This document shows positions 49,264 through 64,000 of a DNA stretch of 64,000 nucleotides, piece by piece. Under the pieces are notes generated by a model, which was not told the origin of the DNA, made no database searches, and saw only the letters and a program-made list of their open reading frames with translations. Source of the stretch: Akebia trifoliata. Lineage: Eukaryota > Streptophyta > Magnoliopsida > Ranunculales > Lardizabalaceae. The DNA lies in assembly GCA_017979445.1 (NCBI GenBank), contig CM030708.1:28305613-28369612 (forward strand), given 5' to 3'. Each line of letters begins with the position of its first letter. Within the stretch, counting starts at the first letter, position 1. The position numbers were made by a program, and so were the translations under genes.

Positions 49264-50000
49264 TATTGGAGTAATTAGTTATGTTACATTGTAATATAGT
49301 GTACTACGGTACATCCTATCATATCTATTGAGATTAAGATAAGGCTATATTGATTTGGTTGAGATTTTATTAGGGATAGAGTTATCTCTATATATCATTT
49401 GGCTTATATAAAATCCTAATAGGGTTGCTGTAATTATTATCTAAAAGAATCAATGATATCTCACTTTTTTATGTGGTATCAGAGCATAGTCTCTTTTGAG
49501 AGACCAATCTAGTGGTTCGACAGTGACAACACTATTGACGTGCTGTTATTCATTAGATTTTTATTTTATTTTTAATGAATAAAATCTCCAACTCTTATTC
49601 TACAATTTTCTATCTCCTTGATAGTCTTCATTTTTCATCACTTATAATCTTGATCAAGATATAATTATCAAGTCATTTTATCCAATCAAAAGCTTTTGAG
49701 AGTGATCATATGATTTGATTTAGTGATCATCGGTTCTGACAGACTCCATGATGAGCAGGATGCGACAGTGATGACTTCACAGACAGTCAATGGCCATCGA
49801 AAGCATGATAGATACTCGTTGGCAACACTGACCATTTAATAATTACGATCTCAAGGAATTTTATGCTAACCAATCATGCGCTCTTTATTCAAAGGAACAT
49901 ATGATTGTGTGAGGGTATTGGAGTAATTAGTTATGTTGCATTGTAATATGATATACTACAGTACATCGTATCATATCTATTGAGATTAAGATAAAGCTAC
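49264..50000 (+). mobile_element. miniature LTR retroelement (TRIM-like), 3' LTR truncated
   Basis: A sequence of about 200 bp (49264-49463, starting TATTGGAGTAATTAGTTATG) is followed at 49474-49485 by TGGTATCAGAGC, the classic primer site complementary to initiator tRNA-Met. The same LTR start recurs at 49916 after a purine-rich GTGTGAGGG, but only about 85 bp of it remains before it joins unrelated sequence at 50000. The internal part is about 430 bp with no gag or pol, so this is a TRIM-like or internally deleted Copia-type element. Exact LTR ends are uncertain. Confidence 0.75.
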
Positions 50001-50031
50001 GATTCAACTTCAAAGTAGAGAGACTACTAAA

Positions 50032-50605
50032 TAGGACTGCAACCTATGCAGGTTGGAGGGTAAACCCATGCTCAACCCAAGTGGCAAAACCCTCAACCTA
50101 AGCTCAACTCAACTTGACCATTGGGTCTAAGCTCAACCCAAGCTTGATATTATAAAATCGGGTTAGCCCAAGTTTAGATAATTTTGGATGGTTTGGTCGA
50201 GTTGGCTCGTTGAATAATCATAATTTCATTTTAATTAGTAAATAAACTTAATATTTTAAAAAATATATACAAAATAAAAAACAAAACTAATAGTTAATAA
50301 AAGCGAATACAACCTTCAAATCCCTCATTGAGAAAATATTTAGACAAACAACAATAAACCAAAGTTGACATTAATATTAACTAATTGTCCACAGTTCATA
50401 ATAATAAGATGGAATAAAAAAGTTAAATAAAAAATATATAATTAATGTAAAAATTTTTATATATTAATATTTGGCATCAAATTGCTCAAACCCTCAACCT
50501 GAATTGAATTCGGTTTGAGATATTCTAACCTTGGCTCAACTCATTTTCTACATAACTCGACCTATGGGGTTGACTTTGAACCAATCCATTCAGGTTGCAG
50601 CCCTA
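50032..50605. mobile_element. hAT-like MITE, TAGGACTGCAACC family
   Basis: Inverted ends are TAGGACTGCAACCT and AGGTTGCAGCCCTA. The interior is rich in GCTCAACCCAAG/GGTTGAG motifs on both sides. The flanking octamers agree only partly, so the target duplication is decayed or absent. No ORF. Confidence 0.65.
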
Positions 50606-50611
50606 CTATCG

Positions 50612-50845
50612 AATGATTTTAAATCTTGTTCAAGATTGAGATAACTCATTCGATACATCTCGATATCGGCCACCACCACCGAGACAGATAGACAAGTCAT
50701 CTCAAACATTGAAATCATCCTCAAAAGTTGTTGATTAAAGTCATTCTAATACCTCATCGAGTCATTGTTAAACGAGACGACTCGAATAAATCGGAAAATT
50801 CGTCCGAGACGAGACGTCAAAACGAGTTTTAACTTTTAAAACCAT
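50612..50845. repeat. MITE, GGTTTTAAAAC family, copy 3, in the LysRS promoter region
   Basis: It starts AATGATTTTAAATCTTGTTC and ends AACGAGTTTTAACTTTTAAA. It shares GGAAAATTCGTCCGAGACGA with copy 2 (GGAAAACTCGTCCAAGATGA). The right end is about 130 bp from the LysRS start codon. Confidence 0.6.
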
Positions 50846-50975
50846 TTAGATCTGACTACAAAGTACAAAGAGAGAGAGGATAAACGGATGATCTATGGAG
50901 GGAGGCGAACTGAACTGAACTCAACACCTCTCGTCCTCGTAAGTCGTATCTCTTCTAACAAGAAAAGAAACGAAA

Positions 50976-63910
<12,935 letters not shown>

Positions 63911-64000
63911 GTAATAATTGATGAGCTTTCCAAGAAATGTTTGCTTTTCAAACGATTTCGTGGGTGCCTTGAAATGTAAAATATTTTGAATGCAACCACT

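Overview
The window is nuclear DNA from a flowering plant, most likely a non-grass and probably a eudicot. It is AT-rich and dominated by transposable-element debris. Four recognisable plant housekeeping genes, all intron-containing, sit in this background. The species cannot be named from the sequence. No bacterial, phage or CRISPR-like system was found.

Layout: 1-5,430 is gene-free. A SUMO gene (+) occupies 5,528-8,736 in three exons, and its first intron carries a chimeric piece of chloroplast DNA (a trnY-GUA relic joined to an ndhB fragment). After a gap of about 2.7 kb, a KDEL/HDEL receptor gene (ERD2, -) covers 11,462-19,905 in six exons. Its 5.75-kb first intron holds a decayed LINE, a run of 38 G and several repeats. 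From 19,906 to about 37,770 I see no gene, only nested MITEs, foldback elements, hAT-like elements and duplicated segments. A gene resembling Arabidopsis XRI1 (+) lies at 37,990-41,052 in nine small exons, with one predicted intron of only 42 nt. From 41,053 to 50,975 repeats return and become almost contiguous just before the last gene. That gene is an organellar-type class II lysyl-tRNA synthetase (+), which starts at 50,976 and runs off the window end. Its exons 1-11 are visible, and its introns contain a five-copy tandem repeat, LINE relics and a long inverted repeat.

The four genes are not a pathway. They serve protein modification (SUMO), retrieval of ER residents (ERD2), meiosis or DNA-damage response (XRI1-like) and organellar translation (LysRS). 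Gene models were built by hand: exons were joined at GT-AG borders that keep the frame and reproduce the family protein. The SUMO, ERD2 and XRI1-like models are divisible by three, and ERD2 comes to exactly 215 residues, the family length.

The most striking non-genic structures are a tandem array of four related hairpins nested in an older repeat (21,131-21,870), hAT-type elements with exact 8-bp target duplications (47,926-48,649 and 35,910-36,157), a matching pair of MULE-like elements, a miniature LTR retroelement with a tRNA-Met primer site (49,264-50,000), and a dimeric higher-order tandem repeat in the LysRS gene.
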